A stretch of 64,000 bases of DNA, from positions 1 through 64,000 of the forward strand of contig JAJKFJ010022333.1 in NCBI GenBank assembly GCA_027382625.1. Direction: 5' to 3'. The translations under genes and the position numbers were made by a program. Under the pieces are notes generated by a model. That model was not told the origin of the DNA, did not search any database, and worked only from the letters and a program-made list of their open reading frames with translations. Below, one piece after another: positions 45,901 to 58,359 of the stretch; the stretch's first letter is position 1, and every line of letters begins with the position of its first letter. The stretch comes from Tetmemena sp. SeJ-2015 (taxonomy: Eukaryota; Ciliophora; Spirotrichea; Sporadotrichida; Oxytrichidae).

Positions 45901-48563
45901 ACCCAAGGAGAGTAATTAATATAAAATAGAATAAATATAAGCATTTTATATCCCTCAAATCAATAATTTTAAGAGCTTTATATGTATTATCTTATTATGA
46001 TTGGAATAATAAAAATGAGAATCCCAATCAAATTAAGCAAGAATCCTCTAGTAATTATAATAATTACTCCCTCCTGTAGTCAATAGTTCAGGGACCAACT
46101 AATATCTATTCAAATTCGATAAGTATCAGGCCAGAGTAAGATCCTTAACCAACTCTGAAACCTCAAAGCAGGGAACGAACCACAATTCAAGCCAGAGGCT
46201 AAAGGAACAAAATTATTTAGATGTAAATTTTTATTCTTAAATGATTAGCATTTCCAGTGACTTAAGATCCTCCCCCAATCCTTTTAATATATTCTATTAA
46301 TTTTTCAATGCTGCCTAAGCTTATGATAATAATCTAGGACAGTATATGGAATAGTAAAGTATGAAGAACGATAATTCGCAAGCCTATATATAGTCCAAGA
46401 AACTTAAACTTACACTCCAGGGACCTGAAATCATTCTCTAAAAATAGATGCCTTCACTTAAAGACTTGAAAAACTAGCTTCACTAGAAGCGGTTTATGGG
46501 CACCGACCACCTTCAAAACTCACTCGCAAATAAGTATTTTTTACTTTAGTTAGGTGTTAAATAGTCCATTCAGAGATCAATCAGTGATTCAATATAAATG
46601 CTCTAGTATTTGTATTGATTTTACCAAAGATAGCATCGAAGTAATCCCTCATCCCTGATATCAACAGCTCTTAGTATTTGCCACTTCAATAATTGAATCT
46701 GAAGGGAGCCAATAGTTATAAGATCATGAATTTTTCTTAGTTTTAAGTTTTTCAGTGGGTCTCACACATACTCTGCAGCTAATGAGAACTTACTGAGAAC
46801 GAGTTCCTGAATTTTCAAAACTCAAGTCCCTCAAGGCAAGTGGTCAATGACTCCCAAGCTGGTTTCTTGAGTAACTTCCAATCGATTAATGATCAAGTCG
46901 CTATCAGCAATGCAAACTTCAAGACCAAAGCTCTATAGAGAGAGCAAATAATGAAAGCAAGGCCAGTTAGAAACCAAACAGGCGCCTTCATAGCAGGGCC
47001 TCCAAGAGCTCTGTGAAAGCAGAACCAAAGCTACCAAGCTCTTCAACTGTAGTTTAATTCTCCATTTCTTATTATAGCGGATAGAGTGAGTTCTATAGTA
47101 GGGGTAGTTTAAGTCAAGGAGCAATTTTAAAGTCTGAGCTCAAACGACAAAAACTTCACTTCCAAGTTCATAAAGCAGCAAACCACCAAACCAGTTAGTC
47201 AAGCGAACAGGTAACTCAAAACTAAGAAGATTAGCTAGGAAATCAAATCTGATAAACTCAAGGTCATAAAGCAAGAGAGGAAGGCTACTTCTCAAATGAG
47301 GAAGCTACTGATAGCTAACTCAGAGAGGAGACCAGTGAGAGTCACTCCAGTAGCAGAGAAAACAGAAATGACAACTCTTTGATTGGTATTGAAACTGGCT
47401 AAGATATTAGAAGCTCTGATCACTCATTAATTTCAACAAACAGAAAGCCTCAAAGGATACACAGATAATAACTTTTGTTTCTGCATTTATTTAGGAGGAG
47501 TAGAAGAGGAAGAGGACGAGCCCATTCAAGTGAACTCAAAATTTTCAAAAGCGCTAGTAGATAAACCCATGAAGCAAATCAGACACTTGATCGCTAATAC
47601 GGAGAAGAAATCTTCTCTATTTTAATTCCCTTAATTTTAATCCTTGGTTATTCAGAGCGACAAACCCACTCTGAAGCTAAAGCAGACTTAAATTCATAAG
47701 GTTTCAGATCTGAGTATGAACCTAAACCAAGCCGATTATGGAAGTTAATTTAATAACGGGCCTTAATTTCGTTCTTTCTAACAGTAAAACTCAAGCTAGA
47801 ATGCTCTCAGAGCTCAAAAGACTCACAACTATAACAAAAAGTCGATGCTCACTGCCGCATATTTAATTTGTAATAGGAGTTTGGTCAAGCTGAGTATGGC
47901 TGCTCGAGGCAAACTCTTCAGTCCCAAAACCAAAGGAAGGGATCGAACGGTCAGATCACAAGCGGCTTGAATAATCTCTCTACTAAAAATCAGTTTCACT
48001 CATCCTTATACTTATAGTTAGTATGTCTTATTTTTTTTAATCAGGACAACGAGAAAAAGTTCACGTAGCTGATGAACCATGACTGGCAGAGTAAGTTTGA
48101 CGAGTTGAACGATGGACTGAAGCAAGTTAAGAGGAAGCAGAGATTCGTCAAGGAGCTGATCTAAAACCCTAATGATGCAACCATGAAGCGAGTAAGATTC
48201 GTTCTTCCCGAGCTAGAGCAGCACTATCATTACATCAAGAGGTAGAGTAAGATCTTAGAAGCCTAGAGGAAAGAGCAGCTTTAAATCATGAGTATTTTTT
48301 AATTATAGCTCTATCATGAGCGAATGAAGTAGTAAAAGGAGCTGAAGGTGAACTAACAGAGCGACTTAGTTTAGTCAGACCAAAATATTCTCAAAGGTTG
48401 TCACGGTAAACCATAATTCGATATAGAGAGTGAAGATTGCTAAAATCTACACTCACAAGGCCAATTAGAGAGGTCATTTTAAAATGTCAAGACCTCAAAC
48501 GTTCACTATCAATAAGATTATCTAAGCGAGGAAGAAGAAGAGTAGACATCATCCTAGGATTGA
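42950..48563 (+). CDS. Large Gln/Ser-rich protein, unrecognised family
   Basis: A plus-strand frame runs from about 42950 (ENNNNPSTQSSSPFRRRVSG at 43047-43106) through many Gln/Ser/Asn-rich blocks, for example ASLPAIQRDQARQIVQTEES and QSQRQQQPNLPSQSQQHIQK. It continues through TENEFLNFQNSSPSRQVVND at 46796-46855 and VEEEEDEPIQV near 47510. The C-terminal block is more ordered and helical: MNHDWQSKFDELNDGLKQVK, then LPELEQHYHYIKRQSKILEA. The end, HYQQDYLSEEEEEQTSSQD, reaches TGA at 48561-48563. Dozens of TAA/TAG codons read as Gln. Frequent AT-rich breaks (for example about 43480, 43810-43870, 44140-44190, 44460-44620, 44740-45210, 45600-45665, 45930-46080, 47450-47500, 48020-48045, 48295) are eliminated segments or introns. 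Start not resolved. Composition suggests a disordered scaffold. Confidence 0.55.
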
Positions 48564-48693
48564 TGATAAACCAATGAATTCAAACTATATTTATTCTCAA
48601 GGCATCGATTTTTCTCCCATATCTTATAAAATATCAATTAAAATAAGTTCGTATTTCTCTCAAAATTCTCTTTTCCCAAAATATCTATCTTCA
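48564..48693. other. Short intergenic spacer
   Basis: 130 bp of AT-rich DNA between the stop of the Gln/Ser-rich gene and the first ATG chosen for leucyl aminopeptidase. Confidence 0.4.
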
Positions 48694-50537
48694 ATGAGAG
48701 AGAAATCTATCAGAGTGATTAGATAAAATTATATCAGCCAAGAATTGGTCTAATAAAAAAATGCTATTTTAGAAACAAGGAGGAAAAAGATACTTCTCTG
48801 CCTGGTTGAAGTAAAAACTCTCTCACTACACTCAGATTCTTGAATTATATTTCCTTTATTTTAAGAAGGAAAGTCATCAGTAGCAGTGATTGCTGATAAG
48901 ACTGAGATCGATGCACTTGGAGAAGGTGAGGGAAGTCTACTCGGACATTTGCCCAAGTCCCAGGAGTTCAAGCAAGATCTGGCCATGAACAAGGCCTTCT
49001 GGCTTTACTCACCCTAGTCTCTCAAGCGATTCCTGCTCGTGCAGCATGAGCAGCCAAAAGCAGATGCCAAGCCTGAGGATGCATCCAAGGCAGTTAACAT
49101 ATTTTTTTCTAGATTAAGTAAGAGGACTAGCCGTGAAGACAGTGCAGCAGTTGCAAGCATTGAAAAGTGATTCAGCTGATGTGATCCTGTCAGAGAAGAT
49201 TGATGCAGCTCACTTGGGAGTATTTGCAAATGCATTCAGACTCTCCAACTATGAATTCACAAGGAAGACTCCAGCTCCTCTCGACCCCAAAGAAGCTGAG
49301 AAGCCCGAAGAAGAGAAAGACCCTAGACTCAAAAAGCTACAGATTATAATGTAATTTACTTACTTAGCATACTAAGGAGATCAGTGGCTATAGATTGCAC
49401 CATCCTAAGCTCTCTGAGATTGAGAACTCTCAAGATTTCAAAGTTTGGGAGGCCTCAGCAAGAGCAACTGTCTTGGCAAGAAATCTAGCCAATACCAGAG
49501 GATCTGAAGCCACACCTGAATATATGGAGTAGCAAGTAAGAAAGGTATTAGCTGACAGCAAAAACAAAGATGCAGTGAAGGATGTAAGAGTCATCACTGG
49601 AGAGAAGTTGGTAGAAGAGAGAATGAATTTGTTCTACAACGTGGGTAAAGGTGCTACAAGCGAGCCTAGATGTGTTGTTGTGAAATACGTGGGAAGACCT
49701 GAAGCTCCTGATGAAGTCTTGTGAATTTATGTGCAATAAATTTAAAGTAGATGTTGCCCTTGTGGGAAAGGGTATTACCTTTGACACAGGTGGTTTGAAT
49801 CTCAAGCCCACAGGATACATGGAGGACATGTATCAAGACAAGGGTGGTTCCTGTGCAGTGATAGGTGCTCTCTCAGCCACTCTCGAACTAGGTCTCAAGC
49901 AGAATGTAGTTTCTTCTTATTTTGTTAAAAGTTTTCGCCATGGGATTTGCAGAGAACTATAAAAGCTATTTAACTTTCTTGCTTTAAACTCAATCGATAA
50001 CAAGTGCTACAAGCCTATGGATATTCTGACTTCCAGAAAAGGCCTGACTGTTGAAGATTGGAAACACCGACGCCGAGGGTCGTCTTGTATTGGCAGATAC
50101 TTTCACCTACGTTCAGGATCATTTCAAGCCCAAGAAGCTTGATAGACTTGGCTACTCTTACTGGAGCTATTATGGTAGCTTTGGGTAACGAAACCGCAGG
50201 TCTGTTCACTAATGATGATGACTTCGGAAAGGAGATCAACCAAGCAGGTAAAGAAGTTTTCGAAGCTTCTTGGCACATGCCTATCACAGAGGAGGCTAAG
50301 GAAAACATCAAGGGACAAGTAGCCGACATCTCGAACAGTGGCAAGAGCAGATATGGAGGGAGCAGCAAGGCAGCAGCCTTCCTTGAGAGATTCATTGAGA
50401 AAGATGTCAAGTGGGTTCATCTTGACATTGCAGGAGCCGCTGCAGTTGCTGGTGCCAAGGCACCTCTCTGCCCCGATGCCAACGGATATGGAACTCAGAC
50501 ACTCGTCAACTACCTCTACAAGACTCAACACAAGTGA
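48694..50537 (+). CDS. LAP: Leucyl aminopeptidase (M17 family)
   Basis: M17 aminopeptidases are hexameric two-metal enzymes removing N-terminal Leu and other residues. After excising six pointer-flanked segments the protein reads GKSSVAVIADKTEIDALGEG..., NLANTRGSEATPEYMEQQ, then PDEVDVALVGKGITFDTGGL (metal-binding Lys and Asp). Next come GNTDAEGRLVLADT (the M17 signature with catalytic Arg and metal ligands Asp and Glu), LIDLATLTGAIMVALGNETA, and WVHLDIAGAAAVAG. It ends NYLYKTQHK, TGA 50535-50537. About 530 residues, normal for the family. The start is uncertain: ATG 48694 is in frame through the 48808-48864 segment, but its first 38 residues are unlike known LAPs. Two extra G bases near 50056 and 50141 put 85 bp containing the signature out of frame with both flanks. 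Confidence 0.92.
48808..48864 (+). other. Internal eliminated sequence in LAP, 57 bp, pointer GAAG
   Basis: GAAG at 48808-48811 and 48865-48868. Removal joins LLCLVE to GKSSVAVIAD and removes an in-frame TGA. Confidence 0.6.
49092..49116 (+). other. Internal eliminated sequence in LAP, 25 bp, pointer AGT
   Basis: AGT at 49092-49094 and 49117-49119. Removal gives DASKAVRGLAVKTVQQL in frame. A GT-AG intron reading of the same stretch (26 nt) breaks the frame. Confidence 0.85.
49341..49377 (+). other. Internal eliminated sequence in LAP, 37 bp, pointer AGAT
   Basis: AGAT at 49341-49344 and 49378-49381. Removal gives LKKLQISGYRLHHPK in frame. Confidence 0.85.
49714..49744 (+). other. Internal eliminated sequence in LAP, 31 bp, pointer AAGT
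   Basis: AAGT at 49714-49717 and 49745-49748. Removal gives APDEVDVALVGKGITF, the conserved metal-site strand. Confidence 0.9.
49908..49929 (+). other. Internal eliminated sequence in LAP, 22 bp, pointer AGTTT
   Basis: AGTTT at 49908-49912 and 49930-49934. Removal gives LKQNVVFAMGFAEN in frame. Confidence 0.9.
49955..49986 (+). other. Internal eliminated sequence in LAP, 32 bp, pointer AACT
   Basis: AACT at 49955-49958 and 49987-49990. Removal gives GFAENSIDNKCYKPMDIL in frame. Confidence 0.9.
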
Positions 50538-50644
50538 GGATATATTAATTCTGTTTCCATAACACCCTCTCATTTAGAGATTTTAAACTATGATAATCTC
50601 CGAGAGTAGAGAAGACAAGAAAGTTTAATTGAGAGTTAAAATTA

Positions 50645-53600
50645 TCACTTTTTCTTAGAGAAAATGCTCTACCTCATATCGTCAAGTTAGGACTTGTTGC
50701 CTCTGACGTTTTCTTGCTCACTTGCTTTAGCTTATTTCATTTGCCTTAGTGTCTCTAGCTCATCTTCATCTAATCCTCCTCATCTTGTTGAGGCTGTTAG
50801 GACTAGACATCTATGATCTAGCCGTACTTGCCCTCTTAGAGGTTTTCGAACATTTAGCCATTGATAAGGTCGTCAACCGCCTCCTCAGGCAAACCCATCA
50901 TCTTCATGTCCTAAATTAACTTTTCTCTATATATCTCCCTCTTAGCACTTCACATAAAATATCAACAATTTCAATATCCATTCAATTTCTCATCTCATTA
51001 ATTTGTCTAACTTATAATTTTAATTATGAAATATATGTTTCTCAAAATCTATATCTTATTGATAATTTAATGAGCAGGGTCTTTGAAGTTGGATTCCATG
51101 AGTTTGCTGAACTCCTTGAACAAACCCTCATCGATATTGATATTGTTCAAGTCTATTTCAAAGTCTTTGCCATCCTCCACTTCCACATCCTCTCCATCCA
51201 CCTTCTCTATACTCTTCTTTCCTTGTCTTTAAATGAATCATCCACAGATAATACATAAGAAAATTCAACTTAAACTAAAGAAGTGTATTTGAATTGTAAG
51301 ATTTCTGGATCTATTTGTGCATTTTCTTATCGTGGAAGGCCTTCTTGATTATCTCATCTGGCGAGATGCCAGAGGCACAGCTGCTTCTCTATGAATCATC
51401 CAGCTGCTTGTCAAAAGCACTGTTCTCAGTCATCTTGTCTAAAATTAAATCCTCCTGCTTTTAGAAATGCTCGAATGCCTTCCTGTAAATGTAGCAATCA
51501 AAAGAACAATAAGACATAATATAATCTCAAATGTTATTATCCTCTGTCTCCTCTTCCTAATTGCCCTTATTCTTGCTTTAAACTTTCTCACCACGACCCT
51601 TGCTAGTTGAGAAGAGGGAATTCTGAAGCTACCAGAGAGACACTCCTTAGGAATTCAGGAAATGGTGTTGGCATGTATTTAAGAGAAGAGTCTTAGACAA
51701 ATTTAGTTATCTAGTATTCTGTTTCACTAGAGTAGAGAGGAGGCAAGATGTGGCTTTCATTAAATTTGATAAATTATTACCTCTTTAATCAAGGCATCTA
51801 TATCACCTAAGAGAGTATTAAGATAAGATAAATATATAAATGATCAGGAAACTGATATTAAGATTAAATATAATAGCTTTAGGGTGGGAGTCTCTGGTTG
51901 GACACTGATTTGATTTTCGATGTAGATTAGTTCATGGACTGAACTTTTGAATTTTATCTTCTTGAGCCTTTGCATAGGCCTGATTAAAAGCCTAGCTGTT
52001 GATCTTACTTTAATAGCCGCCTGCTGAGACTTCATTCCCAAATTTGTGAATCGCCTTCAGAGCCTGCTGTTCTAAGTCTCTTTGCTGTTGAATCATCTCT
52101 TATGAGATGAGGTTTATTTCATCTGCTACTCCTCCTACTCGTTTGTTGCGCTTGGATTGTCTGTTCTGAGGCGGCTGAGACTAAGCTTTGCCGTCACCTG
52201 CCTAGTTAAATAAAGTAAGTGTGATAGTTAGAAGGTCCCTGCATAATGAAGTGCTTGCTCTTCCACATTTCCTTTCTATCTTTCTGTTCCTCAGTGGAGA
52301 GCAGGTAGTTCTTGTGCTCTTTGGTCTTTAAAGGGCTGGTAGTTGATTCTGTTCTGAGCAGCCTTGAACTTGATCTAGTCGATTACTTCTCTCGACTTCT
52401 CCAGCAGGAGCTTGAGCTGAGCACTTTCGTGCCTACTTAGATCTTGCTGCAACTGCAGTCTCAACTCATTGTAAATAATAAATGGACTATAGAATTGAAT
52501 TACTTTGTAGTAGAGAGTGGCCATGTAGTCGATGTATTCAAATGACTCAGTCTGGCAAGACTCATTCCAATTCTTCTTGTCTTTTTAGAGTGTGATGTTG
52601 TTAATGATTTCCTCTTCCTGCACTACGAAATCCTCCAACATGTTTCCTCTTATCATGGTCTGAATCGTTTGCTCTTGAGTAGCGCCTGCTTAAGAAGCAA
52701 TCTTATCTACACTTATACGAGGCTGGATCACGATAGAATGAGAATATCTAGGTTAAACGTTTTAAGAATAAGATAGAGGATAACTTCTAGCGAGGTGAGG
52801 TACCAACAGCTGGCTTGTACTTGGCCTCCATCTTACTGACTGGCTGGAAGGAGGAGGTGTTGTATTGAACACTAGACTGAGTGTCATTGCTGTTTTCGTA
52901 CACGAACTTGTTCACTTGAGGGACTGGCCCACTTCCATTCGTCTAGTGCTTGGCTTTGGCCTTTGACTTTAGGAAGTTAGGGTTATTGCCGTAGTCTTGC
53001 CCCTCTTCAGTGATTTCTTGCAGGTCTCTTACACTTTTGATAAACAATGATCATGATGATGAATTTAGAATTTAAGATGTTGGCAAAGGATTTGAGATGC
53101 TTGAGATCCTCATTTGGTTCTTGGGTGTTGTTCTACGCTCCTTCTAGAGTTGTGGAGGAGCCTAGTTCCTGCTAACTCAAATGAGAAGTCGAAGTTTGGG
53201 CTATTTATGAAAATATAACTTATAATGTAGGATAGATCTATTGCCTTGTTTTAAAGCTGCTTTCCCTTTTCGCTTATGTAAACCTATTAGGATAAGATAC
53301 AAAGAGCAAAAGCAGACTTTTTATGCATCATATAAGCTTTCTAAATCAAAGAATTATGGTTTATCTAGCTTGAGACTTCTATTCTGGGACGGAGGTGAGA
53401 CCCTTTGCCTTCGAATTACCTGCTTTTAGCAGGTGTGCTCTAGTCAATGCTCTTTAAGTCTTGGAGTGATAACCCTAACTCCCAGGCTGAACTTTCAGTC
53501 CTCTCTGTTAAATAAATACAAACATACCTAAATTATTTTTAGTTTACTGAGTTGCTGTCATCTCTTTTGTGGTTCCTTGATTGACTCCTGCTTGGTCTTC

Positions 53601-56600
53601 TCTCGGCATCAACTTTTTGTTTTACTTCACTTATAGACTATTCGATAACAACAAAACTATTTAAAGTAAAGTTTGATCGCTCCTGCTTCGGTCTTCATTT
53701 CTTATTGTTTTTAAATTAAAATGGGTAGATATTGTGGCTCATTGTCAACCAATTCAAGACTATACTATCCACTACTCTGGCCCTTCTAAACTAAACTACT
53801 GACTCTTGGCTGCGAAGCTCCACTGCTTATTTAATTTCCACTACCTCTAACTTACTACCCTCCTCCTGCTGCTTGGCCCAAGAGTGAACTCTTTCTGAGG
53901 TTAGGACTTTCTTGCCCCTGCTTTAAGATGCTGCCATTTGAATTCTTGTCTATGTTTATTAAGCAAACATGCTCAATTATATTTTTAAGGTTAAGGGTGC
54001 TTGCGTACTAATCTGAGCCATTCCTAAGCTTATTGCTGCTTCTAGGGGACTGAACTTGTGAGTCACTCTTCCTGGCACTTGGGGCAACCAAGCTGAGTCC
54101 ATTTTTCTTGCCCTTGTTGGCATGATCTCTTGGGTTGTACTTTGGAAGCTTCTTCTCTTCCTTGTTTTAACAAATGACTTTGAATTTAAAGTAATAAGTT
54201 CAATCTTGTCTCCCTCTTGAGCAACAGGGGCAGCTTCTAACTTAGCCTTGTACTTAATCACCTTCTTGCGCAGCTTGGGCAACTCTTACTTGAAGATGTG
54301 GTTCTCGTCCATCAGTTGCCTGATCTTCACGTCCTTGATTCTTGTGGTCTTCCTCCTGCCTGTGAAGCCTCTTCTGGGTGTCTTTCAGCATCGACCGTAG
54401 TTCAACGTTCTCATTGGCCAGCCCCTTGGACTACTCTTTCTAAGAGTTTACTGCTTCATTCAGTGAGTCGAACTCTTGCTCTAGTCTCTTGTTCTCCTTG
54501 GTAAGCTTGTCCAGCTTCATCTTGGCTCTCTCGATCTCCTCCATGATAGTCTCTCGCTCCAGTTCCTTATCTTCCAACTACCTCTCCAGTGCTTTTATTG
54601 TTGTCTCGAACTGCTGTTTAAGTTCATCAAATGAGGATGTCTGCACTGACACTTCACACTTGGGTGGTCTGAACTGAGCCAAAAGCCTCTTTATAAGTGA
54701 ACAGAGATAAGAATATCTTCTTTATAATCATCTTGGTGATCTTCTTGGCAGTGGTGAGGACTGCGAAGTTGTAGTTGGAGTTGAGTTTGTTGCTAAACTG
54801 AGAGGAGAACTAATTGGAAGGCAGAGTGGCTTGTGCCTCTTGCTCCTGCTCGTTTTGCATCATGTAGAAGTTGAGTCTCTCCTTGACAGCAGACTCGTAG
54901 TCCTTGTTGATGTCTGTGAGTGTACGAGTGCTCTCCGAGAACTTGAAGTTATTCATGACACTCTTATCGAGTTGGATTGACCACTCAGAGTTTATGAGTT
55001 CCCTCACCTCATTCACCACCTTCTCCCTCGTGCCAGCGTCCAAGTTCTTCGCGAAGTAGAAATAAACATCTTAGATATTAGTAGTTTTCGAGGTTATTCT
55101 TCTGCTGGAAGTCTTCGAACTAGTGCTGCAGATTCTAGTAGTCAAGCCTCATCTTGCTGACTGTCTCCTCCTGCTGGAGGAAGATCTGCTTTATCTTTTA
55201 CTAGTAGAGGTTGAAGCAGTCCTTGTAGCCGTTATGGATCCTGTTCAACAGGTGCACCAGGTCTGTGTACTTCTCAGGCAGCAGCTTGGACACCTCTTGT
55301 AGAGCAGAGTGGAAGACTGAGTAGTACTGCACTAAATACTTCTCTTAGTCACTCTGCTTCTCTCCCTCTACTTGCAACTATCTCTTGTACTCCTCTCATT
55401 AAAAGATGATAAGCTCAATCAAATAAGGAATTAGTTTAAGAAATCTATATAGGAGCAATAAGTTCAATAGATGAATCAGAATTTTTAGGTAAATATTTCT
55501 ATCCTCTAGAGTAATCTCCTTCTGATCAAGCCATCTGTTGACTTCTTTGAGTTCATTTGCAACTCTGAATTCTCTGTAGCCAGTTTGAGTGCTCCCTGCA
55601 CTTGCCTTGCTATGATTATGCTAAGTTGCGGAGCTATGAGTATTGTTCAGCAACTGCTGATTCGATTCTTGCAGGCTAGTGGAGAACTACTAGTCAAAAG
55701 GAAAAATAAGATTAGTCATAGAACAGACTCTGAGAAATCTCCTTCCAGTTTGAAACATCTTAGGACTGATTCAGCAGTGCAAAAATATATATAACTCCTT
55801 AAATTATGCAAGTCTCTAATTTCTCTTGAACTTCTCATAGCGATTGAGCGACTTTGAAGCCTAGCTCTTGTATATGAAGTTGTGCATGACTTCCTCCGCT
55901 CTGAACGCACTCACGCTATGCTAGTCTAGAGGAGACATTAAGGTAATGTCCTCTGTGAGTAGCTATTATTGCTCTTTGTTGATGCTTCTCAAGTTGTATT
56001 CAAAATTAAGAATAGGTAGGTGTATTTGCTGAGGCTCAGCTCCTTTAGTTTGTCATCATTCCTCTTCATAAACTTAGTTACAGAGGAAGTCAAGTCATCG
56101 CTCGTCTTGATGCTGTTTATGCTTATCTGAGTAATGATAACAACACATAGAATTAATGAGTGGCCCTAGTTTGAGACTAATTTAGCCCCAGGATGTTCTC
56201 AATCGTATTCTTCTTTACCTCACACTATTCTCCTTCAAGTATTCCTTCTGCTTGAACGGCCCTCTTGTTCTTCCCTCACCCCCAAATATTTTAGTTAGCT
56301 TCACCACTTCATACTATCATAAAGCATTAATCATATCAATCCTTCATTGCTGATAGTATCGCTGGGAGGATAGGTAGTTTGACCACCACTCACGCTCTCA
56401 GCCATTTATCTGGCTTGTCTCTTGCTGAAGCTTAAACTTTCCAGTTGCAAATTCCTGTCTCTAGTCTCCTTGGGATCAGAGGGGCTGGAGAAGAAAGTAG
56501 CAACTAGCTGTTGATTGCTGGAGAGATCCAAACCTATCGGTTACTTTCTTGCCTGAACTGCTTGCTTAGCATGTCTATCCTCTGACGTAGCCACAAGTCT

Positions 56601-57594
56601 TGGATTCATAGCTAAGTTATGCTTTTGAGTGTGAGGAATCTTGACCTGGTTCTGAACAGCAGAGGGAGGCTAGACGTTCACCTAGATATTCAAGCCTTAC
56701 ACCTAGAAGGAGTTTTGATGTGTTGAAGATGGTATAGAGGAGTAGGTGTTTCTTCCCTCCGGAGACAAGGTACTCTAATTAATTGTAGAAAACTGTTAAC
56801 CGTTCGGGGACAGACTCGAATCTAAATCACTTAGAAAAAGGGGATAATAATCTTTGCGTTGGCTGCTAGGCTCATTCTTGAAATAAAAAGCTATACAAGT
56901 ATTCTACTACTAGTTTTGATCAGTCTACTTGAACTCTATTCTCCTCTTTCGCTGCTTCTCAAGATAGTTTAAGTTTCTCTTATCAAATGATTTCCTAAAT
57001 AAAACCTCATCAAATTAATGTCTCTAACTTACGAGTAGTGTTCGATAGTTTGGCTCTTCTGCTCTTGTAACTTTTAGAACCTGAGTTGTTGCAGATCTTG
57101 ATTCAACTGTATTCTCTAGGCCTCTGATTATTTAAATCACTGAAATACTTAAACTTAAGAAGTTAAAATTTGAGCTTAACAGCTGATCTGTACTCTTTCG
57201 GTTGTTGCTTCTATATCGTCTCTTGAGATAAGTGTTGCAACTTTTGCTACATCAAGAAAGGCTATGAGACTATACCGCTGCTATCCTAGTGTAGTTCGGG
57301 TTCTTTGTCCTTTGCATCTCCAGCTGTATTGTTTGATAACTGCGACGGCACTTCCTCAATTGGAGGATTTTTCAGAGGAGCGGTAAGGAGCTTTTTGACT
57401 TAAGAGCCAACGCTTTCCTCTCCTTAAAGTGGAAGCTTAATTTCCCTGCTTTGTATTGACTGGTATTATTAGTCTTCTACCACCTAATTAATAGTCTCAT
57501 TCTATTTTAAAGTTGCTGTTGATTGCTCCTTTTCTAGAGGAACAATCTAGGGTAAAGTATTTAAGGAGTGGGGTTTCTCGATTTACTATTCCAT
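50645..57594 (-). CDS. Large coiled-coil protein, unrecognised family (possibly two genes)
   Basis: ATG 57594 (MEQQIEKPHSLNTLPQIVPL) opens a Gln/Ser-rich N-terminus (SPNGQQFSTINQSTLSPEGR near 56760-56820). Long coiled-coil blocks follow: LLNRIHNGYKDCFNLYQQKI, LREKVVNEVRELIN-type helices (GTREKVVNEVRELINSEW near 55040), FDELKQQFETTIKALERQLE (about 54570-54630), and ERETIMEEIERAKMKLDKLT. Then come a Ser/Gln linker (53750-53940) and further helices (ESFEYIDYMATLYYKVIQFY; LRLQLQQDLSRHESAQLKLL). The C-terminus has GLPEEAVDDLINGQMFENLQ and ends DDMRQSIFSKKK, TGA at 50645-50647. I see no stop that clearly separates two genes, but single-base frame slips occur near 50760 and 52325. AT-rich interruptions occur near 50930-51060, 51240-51300, 51500-51540, 51780-51900, 52205-52235, 52740-52790, 53030-53060, 53210-53400, 55400-55500 and 57000-57030. 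A centrosomal or ciliary coiled-coil role is only a guess. Confidence 0.55.
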
Positions 57595-57704
57595 TAACAA
57601 ATTAACTTTTATTTATCTCAAGCATCTTATGAAATCCATCTGGAAAGAAATAAATGAAGAAAAAAACGTAAGGAAGTAATAATCATCCGTATTTTGTACC
57701 TTCT

Positions 57705-57930
57705 TGAACTAAATGGGGGCTCTTTCAATAATGGAACATCTGCGCGATCTTAAACAAGTGAAAATCATTCCCAAAATAAGATAAGATTAAATTTTTTAAC
57801 TTACTCTAAATATGCATGTAATATTTGATTGAATTAAAGTAAAATGAGTTCATTTTACAAAAGGATTTTCAGTTAAGAATTCATTAAAAAGTTTAAGAAT
57901 AATTTATATTGGGATTGAGAATTGGACAGT
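57705..57930 (+). repeat. Diverged direct repeat, unit 1
   Basis: Contains CAATAATGGAACATCT and further on AAAATGAGTTCATTTTAC followed by AAGAATTCATTAAAAAG. The same order of words occurs in unit 2 at 58795-59000. Noncoding and AT-rich. Confidence 0.5.
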
Positions 57931-58359
57931 AGGAATATTTAAAAGTTTAGAACATGCTGGGTTGTTGGTATTTTAGGTATCAATTCTTAGTATCTTGTGT
58001 TCTAAGTTGCAATCATACTTGAATGCGATATGAATACAGAGGAATACTAATTCTAAAGTAAACTTATGTCAAAAAAGTTTTAATTTTTTGATTTAAAAAA
58101 AAATAGTAAAGTTAAAACAAATTATTCGCTTCACTCCTCATTTGTATCAAAGAATGAGGTTTCATTATACTTTTATTCCTCATTTTAACTTGGTTTTATT
58201 CTTAATATAGCTTCGATTTTAATTTAAAAAAAAAGAATTAAATTATATATTAAATTAAAATGGAATAAATCAGTGGCAGTTGGGGTGTGTTCATTTTAAA
58301 TAATAATTATTACAGTATTCAATTCAGCATAAAATTCTAAGAACTGTTTATCCTTGTAA

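Noticed and set aside
48769..48820. Alternative LAP start giving MLFQKQGGKRYFSAWLK, which looks like a mitochondrial presequence
   Set aside because: It cannot be joined in frame to GKSSVAVIAD by either pointer excision or a GT-AG intron. A single-base error could rescue it, so it is not excluded.
50124..50573. Minus-strand 149-codon open frame
   Set aside because: Antisense of the leucyl aminopeptidase catalytic domain.
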